From assembly GCA_943787725.1 (NCBI GenBank), contig CALSNM010000011.1, positions 44,578-108,577 of the forward strand: a DNA stretch of 64,000 nucleotides, given 5' to 3'. The notes beneath the pieces are model-generated. The model worked only from the letters and a program-made list of their open reading frames with translations, was not told the origin of the DNA and ran no database searches. The DNA comes from an uncultured Flavobacteriales bacterium. Lineage in GTDB: Bacteria > Bacteroidota > Bacteroidia > Flavobacteriales_D > Parvicellaceae. A program made the position numbers and the translations under genes. Shown here piece after piece: positions 9,901 through 18,282 of this stretch. Within the stretch, counting starts at the first letter, position 1; every line of letters begins with the position of its first letter.

Positions 9901-10328
9901 TTGTTGCGCGATGTATAAGCCCCAACGGTATGTGTTTTAGCTTTGTCATATAGATAAAGATACGCTCCTTCCGGAAAATGGACATTTTCTAATGTTAAGT
10001 TAATTGTGAGTGCTCCTGAAGCAACAATTTCAGTGCGCCAAATACGGTTTCCATTCGGAAGGTCCGTCCAAACACCAGCATTTTGGAAATTTATATTCGT
10101 TTCATACTTAAACCCAAATCGCCATGGTGAATTCTTTAACGGGTCATTTAATGCATCTTCTGCGTCAATTAGCGACTGATCAAAACCTGGCATTTCAATA
10201 GCTTGAAGCTTTTTACTTAAGTTGAGTTTTGTGTTCCAACTAATAGGGTTTTTCTTGTCGGTGGTTTGCGAAAATGAACTAAAAGAAAATAATGTTGCAA
10301 AAAAGAAGATGATTAATTTAATATGCAT
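6982..10328 (-). pseudogene. Secreted lysyl-endopeptidase-like serine protease with SprB repeats and T9SS sorting domain; frame broken at several points
   Basis: One large gene in pieces. From 10328 to about 8150 the frame is intact: signal peptide (KLIIFFFATLFSFSSFSQ), pro-region, then a trypsin-like domain of the Achromobacter lysyl endopeptidase group with His in FLTANHCL, probable Asp in QADHALLLMD and Ser in EPGSSGSPLFD. Between about 8150 and 7745 the frame changes at least five times. Corrected by eye, the translation gives four SprB-like repeats of about 75 residues (each with CNG- or GNDG-type starts and SGL-AG-Y-V-V-D-N-C cores). From 7745 to 6982 it is intact and ends in a type A sorting domain (NVFPNPTGG, KQIQKRIIKFN). 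It should be exported by T9SS and attached to or released from the surface. The indels sit in repetitive DNA and are probably sequence errors. Confidence 0.8.
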
Positions 10329-10368
10329 TTGTCTGTAATTAATTAATAAATTGTTCCAAGGGCCTACC

Positions 10369-10376
10369 CAAATCTA
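10369..10376 (-). promoter_or_regulatory. Candidate -7 element for the secreted protease
   Basis: Complement strand reads TAGATTTG, matching the Bacteroidota TAnnTTTG consensus, about 40 nt before the ATG at 10328. No clear -33 element is visible. Confidence 0.4.
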
Positions 10377-10632
10377 TCAATTATTTAGCATATCTCTTTC
10401 GTTTTTTTTGGGAAAAAAAGCCCATTATTGGAAAGCTATCTAATGTATTTATTTTCTTTAAGTTGAGCTAATTTCTCAAGTTGAATAATTCCTAATGATA
10501 TAGTGTAAAGAAAATAGGTTGCTAGTTGAATTGGTTGGTTGAGAAAAACATGACGTATCTAATTAAGTTTTGGGTTTGCATTTCAATCATAAAATTTCTA
10601 TCGAAATAGATTCCATTTATAATTATTACGAT

Positions 10633-10640
10633 TACATTTG
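10633..10640 (+). promoter_or_regulatory. Candidate -7 element for pyrR-pyrB
   Basis: TACATTTG matches TAnnTTTG and ends 16 nt before the pyrR ATG, so the leader would be only about 10 nt. This leaves no space for an RNA attenuator and suggests that PyrR, if regulatory here, does not act on this promoter-proximal leader. Confidence 0.45.
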
Positions 10641-10656
10641 CATAATTCAAATTTAA

Positions 10657-11205
10657 ATGAAGCCGACCGTAATTGTAAATAGCCAACAATTTCAACTGAC
10701 TATCACTCGGCTTTCCCATCAATTAATTGAAAATCACAATGACTTTAGTAATTCTGCTATTATAGGGTTGCAGCCTCGTGGAATTTATTTAGCAAATAGA
10801 CTTCAAGAAGAATTGAAAAAAATTACTGGAATTGATGTGCTTACTGGGGCACTAGATATTACATTTTACCGAGATGATTTTGGAAGAGGCGACCAGCCAT
10901 TGATTCCAAGTGTTACCAATTTAGATTTTTCGATTGAAAACAAGAAAGTCATTCTAGTTGATGATGTTCTTTATACTGCCAGAACTGTAAGAGCTGGATT
11001 AGATGCATTAATGTCATTTGGTCGCCCTTCGGAGGTAGAGTTGATGACATTTATAGATAGACGATTTAGTAGGCATATTCCTATACAACCCAACTATGTT
11101 GGACAATCTGTTGATTCGATTGAAACAGAAAAGGTAGCAGTGAATTGGAAGGAAACAGAAGGGGTAGATGAAGTAATTCTTTATACAACTATTGAAAATG
11201 ATTAA
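10657..11205 (+). CDS. pyrR: PyrR: pyrimidine operon regulator / uracil phosphoribosyltransferase
   Basis: A 182-residue type I phosphoribosyltransferase. The PRPP-binding loop VILVDDVLYTARTVRA lies at about residues 97-112, and GLQPRG (about 40) is the phosphate-contact loop of the family. The TFYRDDFG segment and the C-terminal tail are PyrR-like. The enzyme converts uracil and PRPP to UMP; in Gram-positive bacteria PyrR also binds pyr mRNA. Its stop codon overlaps the pyrB start by 8 nt, so the two are co-translated, supporting a role in pyrimidine control. No PyrR-binding leader is visible upstream. Confidence 0.93.
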   Translation: MKPTVIVNSQQFQLTITRLSHQLIENHNDFSNSAIIGLQPRGIYLANRLQEELKKITGIDVLTGALDITFYRDDFGRGDQPLIPSVTNLDFSIENKKVILVDDVLYTARTVRAGLDALMSFGRPSEVELMTFIDRRFSRHIPIQPNYVGQSVDSIETEKVAVNWKETEGVDEVILYTTIEND

Positions 11206-12136
11206 AGACATAAGTGTAGATCACCTATTGGGTATAAAACAGCTTACAACTGAGGATATTGAAATTATTTTCGAAACAGCTGATAGTTTTAAAAAAATAA
11301 TTAATCGTCCGATAAAAAAAGTCCCTACACTTAGAGATATTACAATTGCCAATTTATTCTTTGAGAATTCAACAAGAACAAGACTTTCATTTGAATTAGC
11401 CGAGAAAAGACTTTCAGCAGATGTGGTCAATTTTTCAGCCAGTTCATCTAGCGTTTCAAAGGGAGAAACTTTAATTGATACCGTAAATAATATTCTATCC
11501 ATGAAGGTAGATATGGTAGTTATGCGTCATCCAAATCCTGGTGCACACATATTTTTACAAAAGTACATTGATGCTAAAATCATCAATGCAGGTGATGGAA
11601 CTCACGAGCACCCAACACAAGCTCTTTTGGATTCTTATTCCATTCGAGAAAGGCTAGGAGGGGTAAAAGGAAAAAAGGTAGTCATCGTTGGAGATATAAA
11701 GCATTCAAGAGTAGCGATTTCAAATATATATGCTCTTCAAAAACAAGGTGCAGAGGTTATGGTTTGCGGTCCTACTACATTAATTCCAAAATACATTTCT
11801 TCTATGGGAGTTAAGGTAGAACATAACCTCAAGAAAGCTTTAGAATGGTGTGATGTGGCAAATATGTTAAGGATTCAATTGGAAAGACAAGAGATAAAGT
11901 ACTTTCCTTCTATTAGAGAGTATACTTTGCAATACGGCTTGACAAAAGCGCTGTTAGACTCTTTGAACAAAGAAATTGTAGTAATGCACCCTGGTCCAAT
12001 AAATAGAGGGGTAGAGATTTCAAGTGAAGTGGCCGACTCCGATCAAGCTATCATTTTAAATCAGGTAGAAAACGGCGTAGCAATAAGAATGGCCGTAATT
12101 TATCTGTTGGCTTCTAAAATTGACCGAAAGAGTTAA
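11198..12136 (+). CDS. pyrB: Aspartate carbamoyltransferase catalytic subunit
   Basis: A 312-residue ATCase catalytic chain. The carbamoyl-phosphate motif FFENSTRTRLSFELA is present at about residues 47-61; HPNPG, HPTQALLD and HPGPINRG are the other conserved active-site segments. It forms carbamoyl aspartate, the committed step of pyrimidine synthesis, in the cytoplasm. I chose the ATG at 11198 over an upstream TTG at 11192: it overlaps the end of pyrR by 8 nt, a typical coupled start. No pyrI regulatory chain follows, so the enzyme is probably an unregulated trimer. Confidence 0.95.
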   Translation: MIKDISVDHLLGIKQLTTEDIEIIFETADSFKKIINRPIKKVPTLRDITIANLFFENSTRTRLSFELAEKRLSADVVNFSASSSSVSKGETLIDTVNNILSMKVDMVVMRHPNPGAHIFLQKYIDAKIINAGDGTHEHPTQALLDSYSIRERLGGVKGKKVVIVGDIKHSRVAISNIYALQKQGAEVMVCGPTTLIPKYISSMGVKVEHNLKKALEWCDVANMLRIQLERQEIKYFPSIREYTLQYGLTKALLDSLNKEIVVMHPGPINRGVEISSEVADSDQAIILNQVENGVAIRMAVIYLLASKIDRKS

Positions 12137-12167
12137 TTAAGAAAGAGTTGTTAATAGTTTTGTTCTG

Positions 12168-12199
12168 TTGGTCTCAGATATTTTATTAATTTAGCTTTG
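12168..12199 (+). promoter_or_regulatory. Candidate Bacteroidota promoter for the STAS gene
   Basis: TTG at 12168-12170 and TAGCTTTG at 12192-12199 are separated by 21 nt, matching the -33/-7 layout of Bacteroidota sigma-70 promoters. This is the best-formed promoter in the window. The leader to the ATG at 12230 would be about 25 nt. Confidence 0.55.
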
Positions 12200-12229
12200 T
12201 ATTAGTGCACAACAATCAGAGAATTGAAG

Positions 12230-12604
12230 ATGAGTTTTGAAATTAACAAAGAAGACAGTCATGTCGTAATTAAGGTGTCTGCTGAAAAATTAGACACAAT
12301 AATAGCACCGAATTTAAAGACGGAATTGGTACTTCTTGATAAAAATGGGTCAACCAATTTTGTTATTGACTTGTCCGATACTAAATACTGTGACTCTTCA
12401 GGGTTAAGTGCTCTGTTGGTAGGAAACAGACTAGCTAAAGCGTCCAATGGGTGTTTGGTTCTTTGTGGGTTGCAACCTACTGTGGAAAAAATGATACAAA
12501 TTTCTCAATTACATACTGTTTTAAATATTACTCCAACTTTAAATGAAGCTGTTGATTACCTTATGATGGTTGCATTAGAAAAAGAAGTTGGTGGAGCAGA
12601 ATAA
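12230..12604 (+). CDS. STAS-domain protein (anti-sigma-factor antagonist type)
   Basis: A 124-residue single STAS domain. The hallmark loop DLSDTKYCDSSGLSALL at about residues 47-63 carries the Ser pair where SpoIIAA-type antagonists are phosphorylated. Strand order and length match the family. It would act by releasing a sigma factor or other partner from a kinase-type anti-sigma factor, but no such kinase is nearby. An upstream TTG at 12224 is also in frame; the ATG at 12230 is preferred. It is preceded by its own promoter and followed by a T9SS-protein gene. Confidence 0.88.
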   Translation: MSFEINKEDSHVVIKVSAEKLDTIIAPNLKTELVLLDKNGSTNFVIDLSDTKYCDSSGLSALLVGNRLAKASNGCLVLCGLQPTVEKMIQISQLHTVLNITPTLNEAVDYLMMVALEKEVGGAE

Positions 12605-12632
12605 TTTAATTAATGATTAAACGAAATATACT

Positions 12633-13400
12633 ATGAAAAAACTTATACTTTCAATTGCTGCTATTGCAGCTTTAATCTCTTCAGGATATGCGCAATGCAC
12701 ACCAGATCCTCAGTTTACAGTTGGTGGGATATATCCAGATAGTGCAACTGGTCTAGCAACGGCTTATGTTGGTGTTGCTTACGACGAAGTAATCACGAAT
12801 GTAGTTCCTGCAGATACGGTAATAGACCTTGGTTTCGGTCCAACAATTGTTCCTTTTGTTGATGTTACATTAGATAATGTTACTGGATTACCACCAAATT
12901 TTACTTACTCATGTAATCCTAGTAATTGTGTGTTTCCAGGAAACTCATCAGGTTGTGTAAATATTTACAGTACGGTAAACCCTGCCGCATCTGATATAGG
13001 AGTTTATCCTCTTATAATAGATGTTACAGCAACTGTTAGCGTGCCTGTCCTCGGAAATCAATCGCAGCCAACAGTAGTAGATTATTACTTTATTGAGATA
13101 GTGGATCAAGGAGCTTCAGGGATTGGATCGTACAATTCTGAATCTTTTGAATTGAAAACAATCTTCCCAAATCCAGTTGTAGACAATTCCAGAATTCAAT
13201 TTATCTCGGGAAAAAGTCAACAAGTAACTTTTACTGTAATGAATGTTCTGGGTAAAACAATTTTGAATAAAAATATTTCTGCCAATAGAGGTGTAAATGA
13301 ATTAACGATTTCCTCTGAAAATTTTACAAATGGTATCTATTTGTATTCAATTGCTGCAGAAGGCAAAATCTCTACAAAAAGAATGATTGTTAAAAAATAG
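12633..13400 (+). CDS. Secreted protein with T9SS type A sorting domain
   Basis: A 255-residue exported protein. An N-terminal signal peptide (KKLILSIAAIAALISSGYAQ) is followed by a beta-rich region of about 140 residues with two Cys pairs (CNPSNC, SGCV) and no recognised enzyme motif. The C-terminal 75 residues form a T9SS sorting domain: IFPNPVVDN, then the NVLGKTILNKNI strand, NGIYLYSI, and a basic tail ending KRMIVKK. It is therefore predicted to cross the outer membrane by T9SS. The function of the N-terminal region is unknown. Confidence 0.85.
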   Translation: MKKLILSIAAIAALISSGYAQCTPDPQFTVGGIYPDSATGLATAYVGVAYDEVITNVVPADTVIDLGFGPTIVPFVDVTLDNVTGLPPNFTYSCNPSNCVFPGNSSGCVNIYSTVNPAASDIGVYPLIIDVTATVSVPVLGNQSQPTVVDYYFIEIVDQGASGIGSYNSESFELKTIFPNPVVDNSRIQFISGKSQQVTFTVMNVLGKTILNKNISANRGVNELTISSENFTNGIYLYSIAAEGKISTKRMIVKK

Positions 13401-13420
13401 AAACTGAATTATATATTTAA

Positions 13421-13450
13421 AAATCCTGCTTATTCAGCAGGATTTTTTTT
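13421..13450 (+). terminator. Rho-independent terminator ending 3 nt before rnz
   Basis: Stem AAATCCTGC (13421-13429) with GCAGGATTT (13437-13445), a 7-nt loop, and T tract to 13450. The rnz ATG is at 13454. It terminates the T9SS-protein transcript; this is the second terminator in the window that touches a downstream start codon. Confidence 0.88.
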
Positions 13451-13453
13451 GCC

Positions 13454-14371
13454 ATGAAATTTGAAATTACCATATTAGGTTGTGGAAGCGCCACTCCCAC
13501 TTTAACGCGTAATCCAACTGCTCAAGTTGTTAATGTTATGGAGAGGTATATGATGATTGACTGCGCTGAAGGAACGCAGCTTCAGTTAAGAAAATACAAA
13601 GTAGCATTTCAAAAAATTGACCACATTTTTATTAGTCATTTGCATGGAGATCATTATTTAGGATTGGTTGGTTTGATTTCATCCTTTCATTTATTTGGAA
13701 GAAAGAAAACATTGCATATTTATGGACCAATAGATTTAGAACGGATAATTTTTGACCAATTAAAAGCAAGCAGCACTTTTTTGTGTTATCAGATTGAATT
13801 CTTTGCGTTAACAAAAAATTCAACTGAATTAATATTTGAAGACAACATCTTAGAGGTTCATACAATCCCTTTAAAGCATCGTATTTATTGCAATGGTTTT
13901 CTTTTTAAAGAAAAGAAAAAAGAGAGGAGATTGAGTAAAGAATTAATCACGAAATATAACATACCGGTTGAGATGATGCCAAAATTGAAAAAAGGTGAAG
14001 ATCCCATAGGTAAAGGATGGGGTAATTTAAAAAACACAGACCTTACTTTACCTGCGCAAAAATCGAGATCTTACGCTTTTTGTTCAGATACCAGGTATTC
14101 GGAAAGTATTGTCCCATTGATCCAGAATGTGGATGTTCTTTACCATGAATCTACATTTCTAGATGACATGAAGGATAGAGCTAAATCTACTTTTCATTCA
14201 ACTGCAAAACAAGCGGCAATGATTGCGAGTAAGGCAAATGTGAGTGAATTATTATTAGGCCATTATTCAGCTAGATACCCATCTATTGTTGGGTTTGAAC
14301 AGGAAGCAAAGGAGTTGTTCCAAAACGTAAAGGCAGTTCAGGATGGTGATGTGATAAGACTCTCAAGTTGA
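13454..14371 (+). CDS. rnz: Ribonuclease Z
   Basis: A 305-residue metallo-beta-lactamase-fold endonuclease that removes 3' trailers from tRNA precursors. The zinc motif HLHGDH is at residues 62-67; a further His ligand is in TIPLKHRI, an Asp in FCSDTRYS and the terminal His in LLLGHYSARY. GCGSATPTLTRNPTAQ at the N-terminus is typical of short RNase Z. The insertion at about 150-200 corresponds to the flexible exosite arm. Neighbouring STAS and T9SS genes are not functionally linked as far as I can tell. The start sits directly after a terminator. Confidence 0.95.
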   Translation: MKFEITILGCGSATPTLTRNPTAQVVNVMERYMMIDCAEGTQLQLRKYKVAFQKIDHIFISHLHGDHYLGLVGLISSFHLFGRKKTLHIYGPIDLERIIFDQLKASSTFLCYQIEFFALTKNSTELIFEDNILEVHTIPLKHRIYCNGFLFKEKKKERRLSKELITKYNIPVEMMPKLKKGEDPIGKGWGNLKNTDLTLPAQKSRSYAFCSDTRYSESIVPLIQNVDVLYHESTFLDDMKDRAKSTFHSTAKQAAMIASKANVSELLLGHYSARYPSIVGFEQEAKELFQNVKAVQDGDVIRLSS

Positions 14372-14495
14372 ATTCTAACCTTTCATAAAACTTGGTAATC
14401 CACTTCTTTAATTTCACAGGTCTAATCGATTCGAAAATAAAGCGCTGAAGAGAAAAGGAGTTTCTAAAGAATTAACTATTTTTATTATTTATTTG

Positions 14496-14503
14496 TACAT
14501 TTG
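14496..14503 (+). promoter_or_regulatory. Candidate -7 element for the cold-shock-domain gene
   Basis: TACATTTG, matching TAnnTTTG, lies 30 nt before the ATG at 14534. No clear -33 element. Any 5' leader would be about 25 nt, shorter than the long thermosensing leaders of classical cspA genes. Confidence 0.4.
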
Positions 14504-14533
14504 TTTTACTAATCAAATAAAAAAAGAGATTTA

Positions 14534-14986
14534 ATGGCGAGATCGCAAGAGACATTTGGAAAGAAAGAAAAGGAGAAGAAACGTTTAAAAAAGCGTGAGG
14601 AGAAACTTAAAAAGAAAGCTGAACGTAAAGAAAACTCAAATAAAGGAGGAAGTTTAGATTCGATGATGGCATATGTTGATGAGTTTGGAAACATCTCTGA
14701 TACTCCGCCAGATCCAACAGTTAAGAGAGAAGAGGTAGATGCAGAAAGCATTGAACTTGGCGTTCCTAAGCGAGAAGAAATCGTTATGGATGCCGTTCGA
14801 AAGGGAAAGGTTGAATTTTTCAATGATCAGAAAGGATTTGGTTTTATTAAGGAAGAGGGTACTCAAGAAAAATTCTTTGTACACGTTCACGGTTGTACTG
14901 AGGTAATTGTAGAAAACGACAAAGTTTCATTTGAACTTGAACAAGGACTTAAAGGATTAAACTGCGTTCGCGTTAAAAAGATTTAA
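14534..14986 (+). CDS. Cold-shock-domain protein with long charged N-terminal extension
   Basis: A 150-residue protein. Residues 1-45 are almost continuous Lys/Arg/Glu (for example KKEKEKKRLKKREEKLKKK), probably a helix that binds RNA or ribosomes. Residues about 90-150 are a cold-shock domain with RNP1-like KGFGFI and RNP2-like KFFVHVHG motifs, starting at GKVEFFNDQ. Classical Csp proteins are about 70 residues, so more than half of this protein is an added module. Such extended CSD proteins are common in Bacteroidota and likely bind single-stranded nucleic acid. It is followed by its own terminator. Confidence 0.88.
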   Translation: MARSQETFGKKEKEKKRLKKREEKLKKKAERKENSNKGGSLDSMMAYVDEFGNISDTPPDPTVKREEVDAESIELGVPKREEIVMDAVRKGKVEFFNDQKGFGFIKEEGTQEKFFVHVHGCTEVIVENDKVSFELEQGLKGLNCVRVKKI

Positions 14987-15010
14987 TCAATACACGATTT
15001 GATATTTTTT

Positions 15011-15037
15011 AAAGACGGACCTAGGTTCGTCTTTTTT
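15011..15037 (+). terminator. Rho-independent terminator after the cold-shock-domain gene
   Basis: AAAGACGGAC pairs with GTTCGTCTTT (one G-T wobble) around a CTAG loop, followed by T residues to 15037. It lies 25 nt after the stop codon. Confidence 0.8.
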
Positions 15038-15130
15038 ATGTCATAGCGCAATAGATTATCTAGTTTTTATGGTGACAACAAATACCGGAGAATATAAGAG
15101 TTTTCTCGGAAATGAGTCATTTCGCAATAT

Positions 15131-15907
15131 TTAAACGGTCTTGACAAACAAATCTCTATCAAATCGAATTCTAGGTCCATAGATTCCATTTTTTGCTCTT
15201 TTTCCAACACTTATCGCCATACAAACTCTAGCAGACCTTGGAAGTTCAAGTAGGTCATGAACTCTGTTTTCATCTAAACCTTCCATCGGGCAGGTGTCGT
15301 AACCGTAAGAACGGAACGCTAACATTAAGTTTTGACAAGCTAAAGCAGTTGATTTATGCGCCCAAGTTCTCATATCAGATTTTGACGCTGGGCCTCGGGG
15401 TGTAGGCTTTTTAAATCCCATCAAATATAAAACAACTTTTTTAATTCTGCCTTTAATACCAAGAGGACCTTGGTCATATGCTAATGGAACAATTTTCTTG
15501 TAATATTGAATAGCTGCCTTAGGTGTTTTGACTTCATCCTGTTCTTCAAAAGCCTGCAGCATTAACTTTCGAGTTGTTCTCCACATTTCAGGACAAGCAA
15601 CTGCTACAATAATTTCTGGAGCGGTGGAGGCTGCCGGTTGATTTAAACAATATTTATTCAATAATTTCCTTTTATCTTTTGATTTAACCCAGTAAAATTG
15701 CCAAGGTTGTAAGTTGGATGAGTTGGGTGCTAACAAAGCCAAATCAAGGCATTTTTGAATTACTTCCTCAGGAACAGGGTCATCTGTATAAACCCTACAA
15801 CTTCTCCTGCTATTAACTAATTTGGTGAAATCAGCTGAATTCTGATAGTCCGATTCTTCTTTGTAATTTAAATCTGGAATTTTGGAAAATATATCAACTT
15901 TAGCCAT
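15131..15907 (-). CDS. Nitroreductase family protein
   Basis: A 258-residue FMN-dependent nitroreductase-fold enzyme. The N-terminal SRRSCRVYTDDPVPEE segment contains the Arg and Ser residues that bind FMN phosphate; LALLAPNSSNLQPWQFY is the family's second cofactor motif; the C-terminal SVGKRAKNG is the usual end of the fold. It would reduce nitroaromatic, quinone or similar substrates with NAD(P)H in the cytoplasm; the true substrate is unknown. The frame is open to 15964, but the ATG at 15907 (MAKVDIFSKIPDL) is the probable start, as the upstream codons are AT-rich and unlike coding sequence. Confidence 0.9.
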   Translation of the reverse strand: MAKVDIFSKIPDLNYKEESDYQNSADFTKLVNSRRSCRVYTDDPVPEEVIQKCLDLALLAPNSSNLQPWQFYWVKSKDKRKLLNKYCLNQPAASTAPEIIVAVACPEMWRTTRKLMLQAFEEQDEVKTPKAAIQYYKKIVPLAYDQGPLGIKGRIKKVVLYLMGFKKPTPRGPASKSDMRTWAHKSTALACQNLMLAFRSYGYDTCPMEGLDENRVHDLLELPRSARVCMAISVGKRAKNGIYGPRIRFDRDLFVKTV

Positions 15908-16158
15908 TTGTTTTATTTTAGAGTGTAAAAATATATATTCAATTGAATTATTAATAATAACCAAATTAATTCATGGAATTTTATTTTCTAGGGTTCATTT
16001 ATGCAGTTACTAAATACTGTATTGTAAAAATTGAAAAAAAGAAATCAGTTTTGGCAAATTAAATATCATTTATTTTTCAATAAAACAAAGATTAGTACAT
16101 TATATTTTAGCGTATTTAAGTACCTTGTCATGTTATTAAATAATAAGGTATTAGAGAT

Positions 16159-18219
16159 ATGATGTTTAGGGTAATTGTACTATTTGTTTTTTCTATAAAC
16201 GTTTCTTATTCTCAGGTTGAACCTCTAAATATTGATATTGTAAGAGGTCCATATGGAACTCCTCATATATTTGCTAAAACGGATAAGGAAACTGCTTACG
16301 GTTTGGCTTGGGCGCATGCTGAAGATGATTTTAAAACGATACAACAAACATTTTTACCAGTCAAAAATTCTCTCGGTAAACATTCCGGTAAAGATGGAGC
16401 AATGCTCGATTATGTTATCCAACTTTTACGATGTGAGCAAACGGTTGATGCTCATTATAAGGATTTATCACCGGAAGTATTAAATGTGATTGAAGGTTAT
16501 GTAGAAGGCATAAACGCCTATGCTTTGAACAACCCTGAAGAGGTTTTAGTAAAAAATACTTTTCCAATTTCTGTAAAAGAATATTTAATTGGATTTAATT
16601 TGGTAATACATTTTTTCTCTGATGCCGGAGATGTGATTAGGGACCTTTTTGGAAATAAGGTATCATCACTTACAGATTCTACTTTAACAAGTATAGGTTC
16701 AAATGCTTTTGCTTTCAGAAGAGCAAAAACGAAAGATGGAAAAACTTATTTAAATGTAAATACTCACCAGCCTTTGGAAGGAGCATTTGCATGGTACGAG
16801 GCTCATTTAGTTTCAGAAGAGGGTTGGAACATGCTCGGGGGGTTATTTCCAGGAGCTCCCATGCCTTTTATTGGAACCAATGAGAATTTAGGTTGGACCC
16901 ATACCTACAATTATCCAGACTTGATAGATATTTATCAGTTACAAATGAATCCGAAAAATAAGAATCAATATCTTTTTGATGATAAATGGGTGGATTTGGA
17001 AATCTCAAAAGCAAAGCTCAAGGTTAAGTTGAAATTTGGAATAACCATTCCAGTTCGCAAAGAGTTGCTGTGGAGTGAATACGGACCAGTAGTTAGAAAT
17101 GATAGTGGTGTGTTCTCATTTCATCTGAATGCATTAGAAAATATTTCCGCTATTGATCAGTGGTATCATATGAATAAGTCTTCTAATTATGACGAGTTTG
17201 CGCAAGCATTAAATATTATGGGTATACCCAGATTTAATGTCATGTATGCAGATAGAGAGGATAATATTTATTACTTGAGCAATGCGCAACTTCCGGTTCG
17301 AGATACTTCTTTTGATTGGAATGTAGTTTTACCGGGGAACACCTCCAAAACTATGATTAAGGAATACCACAAGCTAAAAGAGTTGCCGCAATTATTCAAT
17401 CCCTCTCAGGGATATTTATTCAACACGAACAACAGTCCTTTTAATTGTGCACATCCAGATGATAATCCAGATGAGGAAGATTATTCAGCTACCTTTTCTT
17501 TCCGAGAGAAAATTAATAACAGAAGTTTAAGATTTGAGGAACTGATTGAAGGTTACGATAAAATTTCCTATCAAGACTTTATGGATATAAAGTATGATCA
17601 GCAGTATCCAACACCTATATTTTGTCCTTTTGAAATAAATGATGTGTTTAAGTATAATTCTGTTGATCATCCAGAAATAAAAGATTTAATTGAAATTATC
17701 CAATCTTGGGATAAAAAGGCAGATACAAACAATTTGGGAGCAGCTCAATGGTATATGTATTATAGTTTTTTAAATGAAAGTATCATAAAAGTGAAACATG
17801 ATATGGATATTGCTGTTCCAGACAGCTTAATTATTGAGTCTTTAAATAAGACCAAAGGTTATTTTATTGATAAATTTGGTAGAATTGATGTTTTGTTTAA
17901 GGATTTTCAAAAGCACGTGCGCGGTGATGTTGAGCTGCCTGTTTCTGGTTTAGTAGATATGATTGCTGCAACGTCAACAGCAAGTTATAAGGATGGGATG
18001 GTAAAAGCTGTTTCAGGTGATTCTTATATTATGTTAATCAGATATGGAGATCATCAGGTGGAAATTGAAACAGTTTTACCGTATGGAGCTAGTAGTAATG
18101 TAAACTCTCCTCATTATACGGATCAGATGCATATGTATGTTAACCACCAAAGAAAAAAAATGTCGTTGGATAAAGATGTTATTATGAAGAATGCAATTAA
18201 AACTTATCATCCAAAGTAA
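16159..18219 (+). CDS. Penicillin acylase family protein (peptidase S45)
   Basis: A 686-residue secreted N-terminal-nucleophile hydrolase. A signal peptide (FRVIVLFVFSINVSYSQ) leads into the alpha chain beginning with VEPLNIDIVRGPYGTPHIFA. The self-cleavage site and catalytic Ser are at IGSNAFAFRRAKTKDGK (Ser at about residue 182), followed by the beta chain with NTHQPLEG and NENLGWTHTYN. The group includes acyl-homoserine-lactone acylases and penicillin acylases; it cleaves amide-linked acyl groups in the periplasm. The substrate cannot be predicted. It stands alone between nitroreductase and prmC. Confidence 0.9.
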   Translation: MMFRVIVLFVFSINVSYSQVEPLNIDIVRGPYGTPHIFAKTDKETAYGLAWAHAEDDFKTIQQTFLPVKNSLGKHSGKDGAMLDYVIQLLRCEQTVDAHYKDLSPEVLNVIEGYVEGINAYALNNPEEVLVKNTFPISVKEYLIGFNLVIHFFSDAGDVIRDLFGNKVSSLTDSTLTSIGSNAFAFRRAKTKDGKTYLNVNTHQPLEGAFAWYEAHLVSEEGWNMLGGLFPGAPMPFIGTNENLGWTHTYNYPDLIDIYQLQMNPKNKNQYLFDDKWVDLEISKAKLKVKLKFGITIPVRKELLWSEYGPVVRNDSGVFSFHLNALENISAIDQWYHMNKSSNYDEFAQALNIMGIPRFNVMYADREDNIYYLSNAQLPVRDTSFDWNVVLPGNTSKTMIKEYHKLKELPQLFNPSQGYLFNTNNSPFNCAHPDDNPDEEDYSATFSFREKINNRSLRFEELIEGYDKISYQDFMDIKYDQQYPTPIFCPFEINDVFKYNSVDHPEIKDLIEIIQSWDKKADTNNLGAAQWYMYYSFLNESIIKVKHDMDIAVPDSLIIESLNKTKGYFIDKFGRIDVLFKDFQKHVRGDVELPVSGLVDMIAATSTASYKDGMVKAVSGDSYIMLIRYGDHQVEIETVLPYGASSNVNSPHYTDQMHMYVNHQRKKMSLDKDVIMKNAIKTYHPK

Positions 18220-18282
18220 ATCAATTGTATTTTTTTTTGGAGGTAAAAAGTTGAGATAATAACTTTAATATATATTTAATCC

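Larger units (their letters stand above)
10329..10656. other. Divergent intergenic region upstream of pyrR and the protease
   Basis: This 328-nt gap holds outward-facing promoter candidates for both flanking genes (10369-10376 and 10633-10640). The middle is AT-rich with short direct repeats but no hairpin terminator. I looked for a PyrR-type attenuator (antiterminator/terminator pair) and saw none. Confidence 0.55.

Noticed and set aside
10329..10656. PyrR-type attenuator
   Set aside because: No paired antiterminator/terminator hairpins and no T run before pyrR.
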